Positions 25,508 through 34,931 of a DNA stretch of 64,000 bases are shown one piece after another (position 1 is the first letter of the stretch; each line of letters opens with the position of its first letter). The notes under the pieces are model-generated. The model did no database searches. It worked only from the letters and a program-made list of their open reading frames with translations, and had not been told where the DNA came from. Origin of the DNA: Nocardia grenadensis NBRC 108939 (GTDB taxonomy: Bacteria; Actinomycetota; Actinomycetes; Mycobacteriales; Mycobacteriaceae); the NCBI RefSeq assembly GCF_001613445.1, contig NZ_BDCJ01000008.1:100828-164827 (forward strand). Direction: 5' to 3'. A program made the position numbers and the translations under genes.

Positions 25508-26664
25508 CGGCCGTGTTCACGCTCGACGAAGACGAGCGGGCCATCCGCGATACCGCTCGGGAATTCGCCGATGAATACCTGGCGCCGCACGCCGTGGAAT
25601 GGGACCAGAACAAACACTTTCCGGTGGATGTGCTGCGGAAATCGGGTGCGGTCGGGCTCGGCGGCATCTACGTGAGTGAGGAGTTCGGTGGATCCGGGCT
25701 GCACCGGCTGGACGCGGTGCGGATCTTCGAACAGCTCGCCACCGGATGCCCCACCGTGGCGGCCTATATCTCGATCCACAATATGGCGGCCTGGATGATC
25801 GACGCCTACGGCGACGACGACCAGCGCCGGCAGTGGCTGCCCGGGTTGACGGCCATGGACCAGCTGGCCAGCTACGCGCTCACCGAACCCGGCGTGGGTT
25901 CCGATGCCGCCGCCATCACCACCCGCGCGGTACGCGACGGTGACGACTACGTGGTCAACGGGTCCAAGCAGTTCATCTCGGGCGCGGGAAGCAACGACCT
26001 CTACGTGATGATGGTCCGTACCCAGGACACCGGGGCCCGGGGTATCTCGACACTGGTGATCCCCGCCGACACCCCCGGTCTCGAGGTCGGGCCCAATGAG
26101 AAGAAGATGGGTTGGAACGCCCAGCCCACCCGGCAGGTGATCCTCACCGACGCGCGGGTGCCGGTGGCCAACCGGCTCGGCGCCGAGGGCGACGGGTTCC
26201 GGATCGCCATGAACGGGCTCAACGGCGGGCGGCTCAATATCGCCGCGTGCTCGGTGGGCGGGGCGCAGGCAGCGCTCGAGAAAACCGTGCCCTACCTGGC
26301 CGAGCGCAATGCGTTCGGCGCTCCGCTGCTGAACAATCAGGCACTGCAGTTCGAGCTGGCCGATATGCGGACCGAACTCGAAGCCGCCCGGACCCTGCTG
26401 TGGCGGGCCGCGGCGGCGCTGGACGCGGATGCCCCGGACAAGGTCGAACTCTGCGCCATGGCCAAACGGTTCGCCACCGATGCCGGTTTCGAGGTCGCCA
26501 ACGCCGCGCTGCAACTGCACGGTGGATACGGTTACCTGGCCGAATACGGCCTGGAGAAGATCGTCCGCGACCTGCGGGTGCACCAGATCCTGGAGGGCAC
26601 CAACGAGATCATGCGGATGGTCGTCGCCCGGTCGATGACAGCGTCCGTGGCGGGTGTGCCGTGA
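25504..26664 (+). CDS. Acyl-CoA dehydrogenase, probably isobutyryl-CoA dehydrogenase
   Basis: 386 residues. The flavoprotein motifs YALTEPGVGSDAAAI and VNGSKQFISGAGSNDLY, and the catalytic Glu364 in LEGTNEIMR, mark a short/branched-chain acyl-CoA dehydrogenase. In this operon (fadE9-like position after mmsA) the expected reaction is isobutyryl-CoA to methacrylyl-CoA in valine degradation; substrate is inferred from context. The start ATG overlaps the mmsA stop by four bases. Confidence 0.9.
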   Translation: MTAVFTLDEDERAIRDTAREFADEYLAPHAVEWDQNKHFPVDVLRKSGAVGLGGIYVSEEFGGSGLHRLDAVRIFEQLATGCPTVAAYISIHNMAAWMIDAYGDDDQRRQWLPGLTAMDQLASYALTEPGVGSDAAAITTRAVRDGDDYVVNGSKQFISGAGSNDLYVMMVRTQDTGARGISTLVIPADTPGLEVGPNEKKMGWNAQPTRQVILTDARVPVANRLGAEGDGFRIAMNGLNGGRLNIAACSVGGAQAALEKTVPYLAERNAFGAPLLNNQALQFELADMRTELEAARTLLWRAAAALDADAPDKVELCAMAKRFATDAGFEVANAALQLHGGYGYLAEYGLEKIVRDLRVHQILEGTNEIMRMVVARSMTASVAGVP

Positions 26665-26701
26665 TTGGCGGACGCCCGGCGGCGAGCGCGAAAGGAAATG
26701 A

Positions 26702-27790
26702 ATGAGCGACGAACCCGAAGTCCTGGTCGAACAGCGCGGCGGCCTGGGCCTGATCACCCTGAACCGGCCCAAGGCCATCAACGCACTCAACCACGCGATG
26801 ACGCTTACCATCACCGAGCGGTTGCGGGCCTGGGCAGGCGACGATTCGGTGCGGACAGTGGCCCTCACCGGCGCCGGTGAGCGGGGCCTGTGCGCGGGCG
26901 GCGATATCGTCGCCATCCACCACGACGCCAAGGAACAGCAGGCGGCGGGGCATGTGGGTGCGGCGGCGGATTCGGCGACCGGGAGGTTCTGGCGCGACGA
27001 GTACATTCTCAACGCGCTCATCGGCCGCTATCCGAAGCCGTATGTCGCGGTGATGGACGGGATCGTGATGGGCGGCGGGGTCGGCCTGTCGGCGCACGGC
27101 AGCCATCGCATTGTCACCGAACGGTCCAAGGTCGGAATGCCGGAGGTCGGGATCGGATTCATCCCCGATGTCGGCGGCACCTACCTGCTGTCCCGGGCAC
27201 CGGGTGAACTGGGCACCCATATCGCGCTCACCACCGCGCGACTCGGGGGCGGCGATGCCGTCGCCACCGGTTTCGCGGACTACTACGTTCCGGCCGACCG
27301 GATCCCGGCACTGCTGACCACCCTGGAGACCGAGGCCGCGGATATCGCCATCGCGAAATTCGCCGCCGAGGCCCCGGAATCGACCCTGCTCGCGCAACGC
27401 GACTGGATCGATGCCTGCTACAGCGCCGATACCGTCGCCGAGATCGTGGCCCGCCTGCAGGCGCACGAGTCGCCGGAGGCGAACAAGGCCGCCGCCGACG
27501 TACTGGGCAAATCGCCGGTCGCGCTGCAGGTGACCCTGCGGTCGCTGCGTTCGGCGAAGGGCACCGGCAGCCTGGAGGCGGTGCTGAACGAGGAGTACCG
27601 GGTGTCGATCGCTTCGCTGGCCTCGCACGACCTGGTCGAGGGCATCCGCGCCCAAGTGGTCGACAAGGACCGCAACCCGCAGTGGTCGCCCGCCGCCCTG
27701 TCCGATGTGACCACCGCGCAGGTCGACAGATATTTCGCCGAACTCGGTGCGCGGGAACTGGGTTTGACGATTCCGGAGGACAAACAATGA
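26702..27790 (+). CDS. 3-hydroxyisobutyryl-CoA hydrolase (enoyl-CoA hydratase/isomerase fold)
   Basis: 362 residues, longer than a typical crotonase (about 260) and matching the HIBCH subfamily: RGLCAGGDIVAIHHDA, MGGGVGLSAHGSHRIVTERSKVGMPEVGIGFIPDVGG and a C-terminal ~100-residue extension. It frees 3-hydroxyisobutyrate from its CoA ester. It starts 37 bases after the acyl-CoA dehydrogenase, with GAAAGGAAATGA before the ATG, and overlaps mmsB by four bases. Confidence 0.9.
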   Translation: MSDEPEVLVEQRGGLGLITLNRPKAINALNHAMTLTITERLRAWAGDDSVRTVALTGAGERGLCAGGDIVAIHHDAKEQQAAGHVGAAADSATGRFWRDEYILNALIGRYPKPYVAVMDGIVMGGGVGLSAHGSHRIVTERSKVGMPEVGIGFIPDVGGTYLLSRAPGELGTHIALTTARLGGGDAVATGFADYYVPADRIPALLTTLETEAADIAIAKFAAEAPESTLLAQRDWIDACYSADTVAEIVARLQAHESPEANKAAADVLGKSPVALQVTLRSLRSAKGTGSLEAVLNEEYRVSIASLASHDLVEGIRAQVVDKDRNPQWSPAALSDVTTAQVDRYFAELGARELGLTIPEDKQ

Positions 27791-28689
27791 GCAAGACGAT
27801 CGGCTTCCTCGGCCTCGGCCATATGGGCGGCCCCATGGCGGCCAACCTGGTCAAGGCCGGCTACGACGTACACGCTTTCGACCCCTCGCCCGCGGCGCAG
27901 GAACAGGCCCGCGCCGACGGGGTCGCGCTGGTCGATTCCGGTGTGGCCGCGGCCACCGGGCGTGACATCGTGATCACCATGCTCACCAACGGCAAGCTGG
28001 TGCGCACCGTGTACGACGAACTGCTGCCGGCCGCGAACCCGGGAACGTTGTTCATCGACTGTTCGACCATCGATGTGGCCGACGCCCGGGCCGCAGCCGT
28101 TGCCGCCGCGGCGGCCGGGCACCGGGCCCTGGACGCGCCGGTCTCCGGCGGTGTCTCCGGGGCGGCCGCCGGAACGCTGACCTTCATGGTGGGCGGTGCG
28201 GATACCGATTTCGCCGAGGCGCTGCCGGTGCTCGAGGTGATGGGTGCCAAGGTGGTGCACACCGGTGCCGCCGGGAACGGGCAGGCCGCCAAGATCTGCA
28301 ACAACATGATCCTCGGCATCTCCATGATCGGCCTGTCGGAAGCGCTGGTGCTGGGTGAGAAACTGGGTCTGAGCCATCAGGCGTTCTTCGATGTCGTATC
28401 CACGGCCTCGGGGCAGAGTTGGTCGCTCACCACCTATTGCCCGGTTCCGGGCCCGGTACCGACCAGCCCGGCGAACAACGACTACACACCGGGGTTCGCC
28501 ACCGCGTTGATGAACAAGGACCTGGGTCTGGCGGTGGAGGCGTTGCGCGCCAACGGTGTCGAGGGCCGGATCGGGCAACTGGCCGCCGAGATCTATCGTG
28601 AGTTCAACGAGAACTCGGGCGACCGGGATTTCTCTGCCATCATCACCGACGTCCGCGAACGCAGCGGCGGAACCGGTCCGGCCGAATAG
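27787..28689 (+). CDS. mmsB: 3-hydroxyisobutyrate dehydrogenase
   Basis: 300 residues of the beta-hydroxyacid dehydrogenase family: Rossmann [16 protein letters not shown], substrate loop [16 protein letters not shown] and the catalytic-Lys region [15 protein letters not shown]. It oxidises 3-hydroxyisobutyrate to methylmalonate semialdehyde, the substrate of MmsA. Its ATG overlaps the hydrolase stop (ATGA). With mmsA, the acyl-CoA dehydrogenase and the hydrolase it forms a nearly complete distal valine pathway. Confidence 0.92.
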   Translation: MSKTIGFLGLGHMGGPMAANLVKAGYDVHAFDPSPAAQEQARADGVALVDSGVAAATGRDIVITMLTNGKLVRTVYDELLPAANPGTLFIDCSTIDVADARAAAVAAAAAGHRALDAPVSGGVSGAAAGTLTFMVGGADTDFAEALPVLEVMGAKVVHTGAAGNGQAAKICNNMILGISMIGLSEALVLGEKLGLSHQAFFDVVSTASGQSWSLTTYCPVPGPVPTSPANNDYTPGFATALMNKDLGLAVEALRANGVEGRIGQLAAEIYREFNENSGDRDFSAIITDVRERSGGTGPAE

Positions 28690-28876
28690 CCGGTCCGGTG
28701 GAGGGCAACGTTTCACCGACCACCGCGAGTCGGTAACGCAGCCGTGGGCCGGGCCCCGTGGAGACGTAGACACCGTCGTAACCGTCGTGCCGCGCCCTCG
28801 CGCCGTGTCGATACCGCTCGTCCGGCGCGCGGTATCGTCACCGATGTTCATGACCTTTCGAACCAGAGGATGCGCC

Positions 28877-29653
28877 GTGACCGACTTCGAGACGATTCTG
28901 CTGGAGCGCAAGGATGGGGTCGCCCTCATCACGCTGAACCGGCCCAAGGCGCTGAACGCGCTCAACGCGCAGGTCCTCGACGATGTGATCGCCGCGCTCG
29001 ACGAGGTCGAACGTGACGACGAGATCGGCGCGGTGGTGATCACCGGTTCGGAGCGGGCCTTCGCCGCCGGCGCGGATATCAAGGAGATGCAGCCGAAGTC
29101 GTACATGGACATGTTCCTGGACGACTATTTCGCCCGCTGGGAGCGGCTGGCCCAGTTCCGTAAGCCGACCGTCGCGGCGGTCGCGGGGTATGCGCTGGGC
29201 GGCGGCTGTGAACTCGCCATGATCTGCGACATCCTGATCGCGGCCGACACCGCCGAATTCGGGCAGCCCGAGATCAAGCTCGGCGTCATCCCGGGTATCG
29301 GCGGTTCGCAGCGGCTGACCCGGGCCATCGGCAAGGCCAAGGCCATGGATCTGGTGCTCACCGGCCGCAATATGGATGCCGAGGAGGCCGAGCGCGCCGG
29401 TCTGGTGGCGCGGATCGTGCCCGCCGCCGAACTGCTGGACACCGCGCTGGAGGTCGGCGTCACCATCGCGTCGATGTCGCTGCCGGTGGCCATGATCGCC
29501 AAGGAAGCGGTGAACCGGTCCTTCGAGACCACGCTGGCCGAGGGCCTGCGGTTCGAGCGGCGCGTCTTCCATTCGCTGTTCGCGACCGCGGACCAGTCCG
29601 AGGGCATGGCGGCGTTCGTGGACAAGCGGCCCGCGAACTTCACCAACCGCTGA
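28877..29653 (+). CDS. Enoyl-CoA hydratase (crotonase)
   Basis: 258 residues: [18 protein letters not shown], the oxyanion loop [11 protein letters not shown] and [15 protein letters not shown], and both catalytic Glu positions of short-chain enoyl-CoA hydratase (in [15 protein letters not shown] and [16 protein letters not shown]). It hydrates 2-enoyl-CoA; methacrylyl-CoA is a likely substrate given its place after mmsB. I chose GTG 28877 with AGAGGA six bases upstream. In-frame ATGs at 28844 and 28850 also exist, but TATCGT at 28833-28838 puts the transcript start close to them. Confidence 0.9.
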   Translation: MTDFETILLERKDGVALITLNRPKALNALNAQVLDDVIAALDEVERDDEIGAVVITGSERAFAAGADIKEMQPKSYMDMFLDDYFARWERLAQFRKPTVAAVAGYALGGGCELAMICDILIAADTAEFGQPEIKLGVIPGIGGSQRLTRAIGKAKAMDLVLTGRNMDAEEAERAGLVARIVPAAELLDTALEVGVTIASMSLPVAMIAKEAVNRSFETTLAEGLRFERRVFHSLFATADQSEGMAAFVDKRPANFTNR

Positions 29654-29679
29654 TCCTCCGGTGCGCGGCCCGGCCCGAT

Positions 29680-30726
29680 TCAGGGCGCGGGCGGCGCGTC
29701 CAGGATGTCGGTGGGAACGTGATTGCTCCGGGTGGGTTGCGCGGCGCCGTTCTGGGCCGTGAGCAGCCCGGCCACGGTCGCGCCCAACCCGATCGTCACC
29801 GCCGCGGCCGCATAGACCTTGCGCCGCCCGACAGTGGACGGGGCCAACGACACCACCTGCCCGCCCGCACGGATATGCGCGGTGCGGATACCGGTGGCGG
29901 GCCGTTCGGCCGCGAACAGTAGCGCGCCGCGCGCCGAGACGTACTCCGGTTCGGAATCGCACACCACCGGCAGGTCCAGCAGTTCGGTCAGGCGGGTGCG
30001 CAGGGCCGGATTGCGGGCGCACCCGCCGAGGAGGGCCACCGCGTCCGGTGCCGCCTCTGTCTGCTCGGCCACCCGGTGCACCAGCGCGGCAGCCGACTGC
30101 ACCGCGCCCGCGCAGAGTTCGGCGAGGTCACTACGGGTGATCACCGCGCGTTCGGCGGTATCGGGGTCGGCGGCGGTCACCACGCGGGCGCTACTCAGTG
30201 CTTCCCGGTACCGCCGGGCCGCCGTTTCATCGGTGTACACACCCGCGGAGTCCAGCCATTCGCACAGCATTTCGTTGTAGGCGTCGCCGCCCAGCCCCGG
30301 GCAGTGGGCGCCGGCCAGCACGGTATCGGTGCGGCAATCGATCTGGGTGAGGGTGAGACCGGAGGAACCCAGGTCGAACAGGGAGACCACCCCGGTCGTC
30401 GGCAGTTTCTCGGTGAACCTGAGGTAGCGCAACTGCGCCAGCGGCTCGTCCACCAGGGTGACGCGGCCGGTGCCGAGGGCATCGCCCACCACTTCGGCCT
30501 GCTCGCGGTTGTGGCAGGTCACGGCGGTGCCGGTGATGTACTCGTCGCGCCGATCGGCGGCCCCGTACATCCGGCGGATCGCGATGAGCGCCGGTTCGGC
30601 CACCGAGGCGCGGGCCGGGCGGGGGATATGGCATCGATCTATCGGCGGCAGGTGCGGTTGATCCGAATGAGTGAGCACCGCACGCGCACCTGAGGCGCCT
30701 ACTGATACCCCGAGAACCAGCACCAT
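29680..30726 (-). CDS. Membrane-anchored Hsp70/actin-fold ATPase-like protein
   Basis: 348 residues. The Hsp70-type nucleotide fold is visible: a phosphate-1-like N terminus (VLGVSVGASGARAVL, with Ser where Asp is usual), phosphate-2 DLGSSG at 118-123 and the adenosine motif LLGGCARNP at 232-240. There is no substrate-binding domain; residues 305-323 form one membrane helix and a short tail follows. Such truncated, membrane-anchored Hsp70-like proteins occur in Nocardia and relatives with no known role. The ATG at 30726 lies inside a perfect inverted repeat. It is transcribed from the MarR side. Confidence 0.7.
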   Translation of the reverse strand: MVLVLGVSVGASGARAVLTHSDQPHLPPIDRCHIPRPARASVAEPALIAIRRMYGAADRRDEYITGTAVTCHNREQAEVVGDALGTGRVTLVDEPLAQLRYLRFTEKLPTTGVVSLFDLGSSGLTLTQIDCRTDTVLAGAHCPGLGGDAYNEMLCEWLDSAGVYTDETAARRYREALSSARVVTAADPDTAERAVITRSDLAELCAGAVQSAAALVHRVAEQTEAAPDAVALLGGCARNPALRTRLTELLDLPVVCDSEPEYVSARGALLFAAERPATGIRTAHIRAGGQVVSLAPSTVGRRKVYAAAAVTIGLGATVAGLLTAQNGAAQPTRSNHVPTDILDAPPAP

Positions 30727-30738
30727 AAACTTATGGTG
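30721..30738. promoter_or_regulatory. Inverted repeat CACCATAA-AC-TTATGGTG over the Hsp70-like start
   Basis: Eight-base arms (30721-30728 and 30731-30738) are perfect complements separated by AC. The repeat contains the start codon of the Hsp70-like gene on the minus strand and is AT-rich against its surroundings. The size fits a MarR dimer site, and a MarR gene begins just upstream (30897-31451). A repressor bound here would block transcription or translation initiation. Confidence 0.6.
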
Positions 30739-30896
30739 CGCCGCGGGTCGGTCGTTGCCAAGCCGAACCCCCGAGAAATTCGCCGAACGGGTGCCCGGCC
30801 GTGATGTGTTCGCTGCGGACCCGGCGCCGGCGATCATTCGATATGCCCTGTTCGGGGCCGGGTTTGCCGGCCTCGCGCCGGAGGGCCGCAATACGG

Positions 30897-31451
30897 TCAG
30901 GGTTCGGCCCAGCGGGCCGGTTCCTCGCCCGTATCGAAGTCTCCCGCGGTGTGCCGGAACTCGGCGAGCAACTGCAGCAGCGTCCGCAACCGGTCGGGCG
31001 GCAGTTCCGGCTGCGCGAACACGCGTTCGTTCAGATAACCGGTGGCCTCGGCGACGATAGCCCGCCCGGCAGCGGTGATCTCGATCAACGTGGCCCGCCG
31101 GTCGTTGGGATGCGGTACCCGGTTCACCAGCCCCGCCGCCTCCAGTCGATCCACCGAATTGGTGACACTGGTCGGGTGCACCTGCAGCCGGGCGCTGGCC
31201 ACCGCCATCGGCAGCGCGCCGGTCGCGCTGAAGTTCAGCAGTTGCAGCAGTTCGTAGCGCGAGAAGGTCAGGCCGGTCGGGCGCAGCGCTTCGTCGACGC
31301 GCGCCATGACGATCTGCTGGGCGCGCACCAGTGAGGTCACCGCGGCCATCCCGTCGGCGACCGCACCCCATCCGTGGCCGACCCATTGACGGTGGGCCTC
31401 CTGGATCGGGTCGAGGGGTAGCGGGCGGGGGCGAGACATGTGTTCGATCAT
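30897..31451 (-). CDS. MarR-family transcriptional regulator
   Basis: 184 residues: helix region WGAVADGMAAVTSLVRAQQIV, winged helix-turn-helix (LTFSRYELLQLLNFSATGALPMAVASARLQVHPTSVTNSVDRLEAAGLV) and wing motif PNDRRATLIEITAAGR. The ligand is unknown. ATG 31451 has GAGGTG about eight bases upstream; ATG 31439 is an alternative. It is followed on the same strand by the Hsp70-like gene, 170 bases away, whose start carries a candidate operator. Confidence 0.88.
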   Translation of the reverse strand: MIEHMSRPRPLPLDPIQEAHRQWVGHGWGAVADGMAAVTSLVRAQQIVMARVDEALRPTGLTFSRYELLQLLNFSATGALPMAVASARLQVHPTSVTNSVDRLEAAGLVNRVPHPNDRRATLIEITAAGRAIVAEATGYLNERVFAQPELPPDRLRTLLQLLAEFRHTAGDFDTGEEPARWAEP

Positions 31452-31619
31452 TGCACGGCACCTCGCCGGTGAACCGCGTCGTGGGCTCTCCCCGGTGGCG
31501 GGTGTCACCCGCGGCGCCGGGCCGCGCCGCCGCCGGTCCTGGGCACTGTCACCGGTTGCGATCCGGCTGAGCACAACTGTGTGCCGTGCGGTGATGGCGA
31601 GCCATGATCATCGGGTCAC

Positions 31620-31691
31620 GCGGGCGTGGCTGAGTGGTTCAGGCAACGGTCTGCAAAGCCGTTCACGCGGGTTCGATTCCCGCCGCTCGCT
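31620..31691 (+). tRNA. tRNA-Cys (anticodon GCA)
   Basis: A complete cloverleaf: acceptor GCGGGCG pairs with CGCTCGC (one G-U), anticodon stem ACGGT/GCCGT, anticodon GCA at 31653-31655 in loop CTGCAAA, and T arm GCGGG-TTCGATT-CCCGC. The CCA end is not encoded. It stands alone between the MarR gene and the convergent phosphoesterase. Confidence 0.95.
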
Positions 31692-31702
31692 CGGTATGCC
31701 GG

Positions 31703-31734
31703 CCGGGCCGGAGTCGTTCCCGATTCCGGCCCGG
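31703..31734. terminator. Hairpin between tRNA-Cys and the phosphoesterase gene
   Basis: CCGGGCCGGA at 31703-31712 pairs perfectly with TCCGGCCCGG at 31725-31734 around 12 bases, 11 bases after the tRNA. It could stop transcripts from both sides. No U-run. Confidence 0.5.
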
Positions 31735-31762
31735 ACCGTGCCCGAATCCGGGTCACGGTTCG

Positions 31763-33181
31763 TCAGGTGAGTCCCGAGAAGTCGCGCAGTACAACGTGAT
31801 TGCGATCGGCGAAAGTACCGAGTGTGTACTCGGGAAGCAGGCCGAAGTACTCGGTGCGGGTCAGTGCGCTCCAGCGCCGGGATTCCGACGTGCGGGTCTT
31901 GTAGAAGTTCACCGTGTACCCGCCCTCGTAGATCCGCAGCAGGCTGTACCCGCCGGGATACTCCTTGATCGCGCCGACCTCCAGGAATTCCACCGCGCAG
32001 GCGGTATCCGGCCGGGTCCGGCGATTACGGTGGCTATGGCCGCTGTGTTGCAGGAAGACCCCCGGCGCGTCCACGTACAACCGCTGCAACCGCAGCGCGG
32101 TATCGCGGTCCAGTACGAAACCGGGACCGGCCGTATTGGTGAGCCCGGACTCCACGGTGACCGGGTGGTGACCGAACACCAGTGTGGGACGGTCGGGTTC
32201 GGCGCGCAGCAGTTCGGTGACCCGGTCGAACTGCGCGGCCTCGAGGACCCCGCCCGCGCCGTCCAGTGCGCTGGTGTCCAAGCCGAGGATGCGCAGACCG
32301 CCGAGTTCGTGTTCGACCGGCTGTTGCCGGGGCCCGAATACCTCGCTCCAGCAATCACGATGGTCTGTGGCGCCGGGAACGGCCGGGCAGTCCGCGTATT
32401 CCGCGCCGGTGTGTGGGCGGTCGTGGTTTCCGCGTACGGCGAGATAGTCCTGACCGTCGCTGCCCCAGCGGTCCAACCGGTCGCGCACCGCGCGCACCTG
32501 CGCGGGGGTGGCCTCGGCGGTCAGGTCACCGGCCAGTAGCAGTAGTTCCGCGCCGCGGTCGGGGCGGCGCAGATCGCCGAGCACGGCGTCGAACATGACC
32601 TTTGGATAGGGCGGCAGACCCGGTTCCTGGCGTGCCCCGGGTGGCAGCCCGCCCGCGACCAGGCCGCTCACGGTCTCCCCGTAGTGGACGTCGTTGGCGA
32701 GCGCCAGGGTGCGCAGTAGCCGTCCCGGCGGCGGTACCGCGGTGCTGAATGTCGCGGTGGCTTCCGGGGTGCCGGGCGCGCCGGTGGCGACCGAGAGCGC
32801 GGGCGTCGCCCGCACCCCGGCCGATCGTGCCTCGAATCGGTAGGCGCGGCCCGGTTCCAGTCCGTCGATCTGCGCGTAATGGAACGGGGTGGGGCTCTCG
32901 GAAGCCCAGGCCGGACGGAGCGGGCGGGAACCGTCCGCCGGGCCGAGCAGTAGCTCGCCGTCGGTGGGCACCGGGAGCGCGCTGCCAGGATCGCGGCTGG
33001 TCCAGGTGAGCACGGCGACGGTATCGGTTACCGTGACGACTTCCAGGTCGGTCGCCCGCACCGGGCCGGGCGACGCCGCCGCCCGGCCCGCACCGGAGAG
33101 TCCGGCGGCGGGCAGCAGTGCCGCGAGGCCGAGCGCGCCCAGTACGGTGCGGCGCGAAGGTCCGCAGCAGCTCATCGGCAT
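31763..33181 (-). CDS. Tat-exported metallophosphoesterase with fibronectin-like N-terminal domain
   Basis: 472 residues. A twin-arginine signal (SRRTVLGALGLAALLPAAG) is followed by a purple-acid-phosphatase-like N-terminal domain (DTVAVLTWTSRDPGS). The calcineurin-type metal motifs come next: NDVHYGE, LLLLAGDLTAE, VRGNHDRP, VFGHHPVT and HSGHSHRN. It probably hydrolyses phosphoesters outside the membrane after folding with metals in the cytoplasm. The start is ATG 33181 (ATG 33175 is also possible). The upstream lipoprotein-like gene ends ten bases before, so the two form a unit. Confidence 0.85.
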   Translation of the reverse strand: MPMSCCGPSRRTVLGALGLAALLPAAGLSGAGRAAASPGPVRATDLEVVTVTDTVAVLTWTSRDPGSALPVPTDGELLLGPADGSRPLRPAWASESPTPFHYAQIDGLEPGRAYRFEARSAGVRATPALSVATGAPGTPEATATFSTAVPPPGRLLRTLALANDVHYGETVSGLVAGGLPPGARQEPGLPPYPKVMFDAVLGDLRRPDRGAELLLLAGDLTAEATPAQVRAVRDRLDRWGSDGQDYLAVRGNHDRPHTGAEYADCPAVPGATDHRDCWSEVFGPRQQPVEHELGGLRILGLDTSALDGAGGVLEAAQFDRVTELLRAEPDRPTLVFGHHPVTVESGLTNTAGPGFVLDRDTALRLQRLYVDAPGVFLQHSGHSHRNRRTRPDTACAVEFLEVGAIKEYPGGYSLLRIYEGGYTVNFYKTRTSESRRWSALTRTEYFGLLPEYTLGTFADRNHVVLRDFSGLT

Positions 33182-33191
33182 CCGCCATCGA

Positions 33192-33716
33192 TCATTGCGG
33201 TGTGCTGTCGGAGGAGGAGCAGACCCGCCATTCACCGTCCTCTTTCACGAGACTCTCTTCGGAACGGTCGTCCATCTGCTCGTCGTCGCCCCCGCCCGGT
33301 GCCGACAGGCTGAACTTACCCTTGATCTCGGCTTTCGCGTGGTCATCGGTGACGACGATATTGTCGACCGAGTCGATATCGACGGTGAATCCGAGCTTTT
33401 CGGCCTCGGACTTCTCCGCATCCGACATGGCATCGAAATCGTCCCGATCGGCCTTGCAGGCCAACCCGGTGGCGGCCGCGAAACCGTCGTCGCTGAGCGT
33501 GCCGTAGAACTCGCGCAGCGAGGCCTCGATCTGCTGGTCGTCGGAGGACAGTGGGGTGCGTCCCTGCAGAGTCGGCACCACCACGGCGGCCAGGGCTGCG
33601 ACGACCACGAGTGCGGCCACTACCGCGCCCACGATGAGGCGCCGCTTCCGCGTGGGCCGGGCGCTCTCGGGCGGCCGCGGCTCGTTCGGGGGCGGGCCTG
33701 CCGGTGGCTGGGTCAA
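33192..33716 (-). CDS. Membrane-anchored hypothetical protein (DUF4878-like)
   Basis: About 174 residues: a Pro-rich cytoplasmic head (PPAGPPPNEPRPPESARP), one membrane helix (LIVGAVVAALVVVAALAAVVV) and an extracytoplasmic domain with an NTF2-like look (EASLREFYGTLSDDGFAAATGLACKADRDDF, ending KEDGEWRVC). The function is unknown. A TTG at 33716 is the best start, with GGAGAAGAG just upstream; the valine codon before it is GTT and cannot start. It precedes the phosphoesterase on the same strand. Confidence 0.7.
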   Translation of the reverse strand: MTQPPAGPPPNEPRPPESARPTRKRRLIVGAVVAALVVVAALAAVVVPTLQGRTPLSSDDQQIEASLREFYGTLSDDGFAAATGLACKADRDDFDAMSDAEKSEAEKLGFTVDIDSVDNIVVTDDHAKAEIKGKFSLSAPGGGDDEQMDDRSEESLVKEDGEWRVCSSSDSTPQ

Positions 33717-33877
33717 AACTCTTCTCCGTTCCCGGGGGATCCTCCGAACACTACGACACGTCCCGCGTCGCTGTCCGGCCCCGCAGGTCACCGTGGCCGA
33801 GTGATCCGCGCGCGCAACGGCGCCGACTCGCCCTACACTCCTTCCGGCGGTATCCGAAATAGGTGGAGGTAAGTGTT

Positions 33878-34909
33878 ATGTCCGGTCGCGGTGTCCATCT
33901 TTGCGGCAGTGTGCCGCTCTCCGACGCCGCGGCGGTCTTCACTCAGGTCGCTATCCGTCTGGGCGGGCATATCACCCGGATCCCCGACGGTGAGACCGGA
34001 GAGCGCGATAACTTCGTGGTGTGGCAGCTGCCCAGGCTGCAAGCGCACCCCAACCTGGTCACCGTGCCGCCGCCCAGCCCGGAGTACGGTCCGAGCGAGC
34101 GGGTGCAGCCGGCGCCGGGAAACGAAGCAGCGACAATCGATTTCGGCGCGCTCGGGTATGCGCAGGCCGCGCGCGCATCATGGCAGGTGTTCGAACAGCT
34201 CCGCGCGCAGGGTGTGCTCCGGCCCGGCGTCCGATTCCAGGTGAGCCTGCCGACCCCGATCTCGGTGATCGGCGCGTTCGTCGCGGGCCCTCAGGCAGAA
34301 CTGGAGATCCGTTACGAGGCGGCGATCCTGGCCGAATTGGATCAGATCACCTCGGCGATTCCCCATGAGGATCTGGCGATCCAATGGGACGCGCCCGTCG
34401 AATTCGCCCTATTCGAAGGCGTCTTTCCGTGTTGGTTCGGCGACGACTATCCCGCCCGGCTGGGCGGCGTGATCGAGCGGCTCTCCCGTCTCGGTGATGC
34501 GGTTCCCGCCGGGGCGGAGCTGGGCTATCACCTCTGCTACGGCGATTTCGGTCATCGGCATTTCGTCGAACCCGCCGATTCCTCGAAACTGGTGGATGTG
34601 GCCTCCGGTTTGGCTACCGCGCTGAAGCGTCGGCTGAACTGGGTCCACCTGCCCGTCCCGAAGGGGCGCACGGACGCTGCGTACTTCGCCCCGCTCGCGG
34701 GGCTGGCGACAGCACCGGAGACGACACTCTTCCTGGGCTTGGTGCACGCCTCTGATGGTTTCGATGGTGCTCGCCGCCGCATCAAGGCCGCGGCCGAGTT
34801 CGTGCCCGAGTTCGGTATCGCGACCGAATGCGGTTTCGGCCGCCGACCGGCCGCCCAGATCCCGGAACTGCTGGATCTGCACGCGCGTTTGGCGAATTCA
34901 TTGGATTGA
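33878..34909 (+). CDS. MetE-like (UROD/MetE superfamily) zinc protein
   Basis: 343 residues resembling the C-terminal catalytic barrel of cobalamin-independent methionine synthase: an N-terminal GSVPLSDAAAVFTQVA, GHITRIPDGETGERDNFV and PTPISVIGAFVAGPQ, with the zinc ligands of MetE visible as H-x-C (His218, Cys220 in YHLCYGDFG) and Cys318 in TECGFGRR. It lacks the MetE N-terminal half, so it is probably a single-barrel methyltransferase of unknown substrate. ATG 33878 follows GGTGGAGGT. A 22-base gap separates it from the small ORF downstream, which may be co-transcribed. Confidence 0.75.
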   Translation: MSGRGVHLCGSVPLSDAAAVFTQVAIRLGGHITRIPDGETGERDNFVVWQLPRLQAHPNLVTVPPPSPEYGPSERVQPAPGNEAATIDFGALGYAQAARASWQVFEQLRAQGVLRPGVRFQVSLPTPISVIGAFVAGPQAELEIRYEAAILAELDQITSAIPHEDLAIQWDAPVEFALFEGVFPCWFGDDYPARLGGVIERLSRLGDAVPAGAELGYHLCYGDFGHRHFVEPADSSKLVDVASGLATALKRRLNWVHLPVPKGRTDAAYFAPLAGLATAPETTLFLGLVHASDGFDGARRRIKAAAEFVPEFGIATECGFGRRPAAQIPELLDLHARLANSLD

Positions 34910-34931
34910 CCCGTGGTCGTGGCCGGACAAC

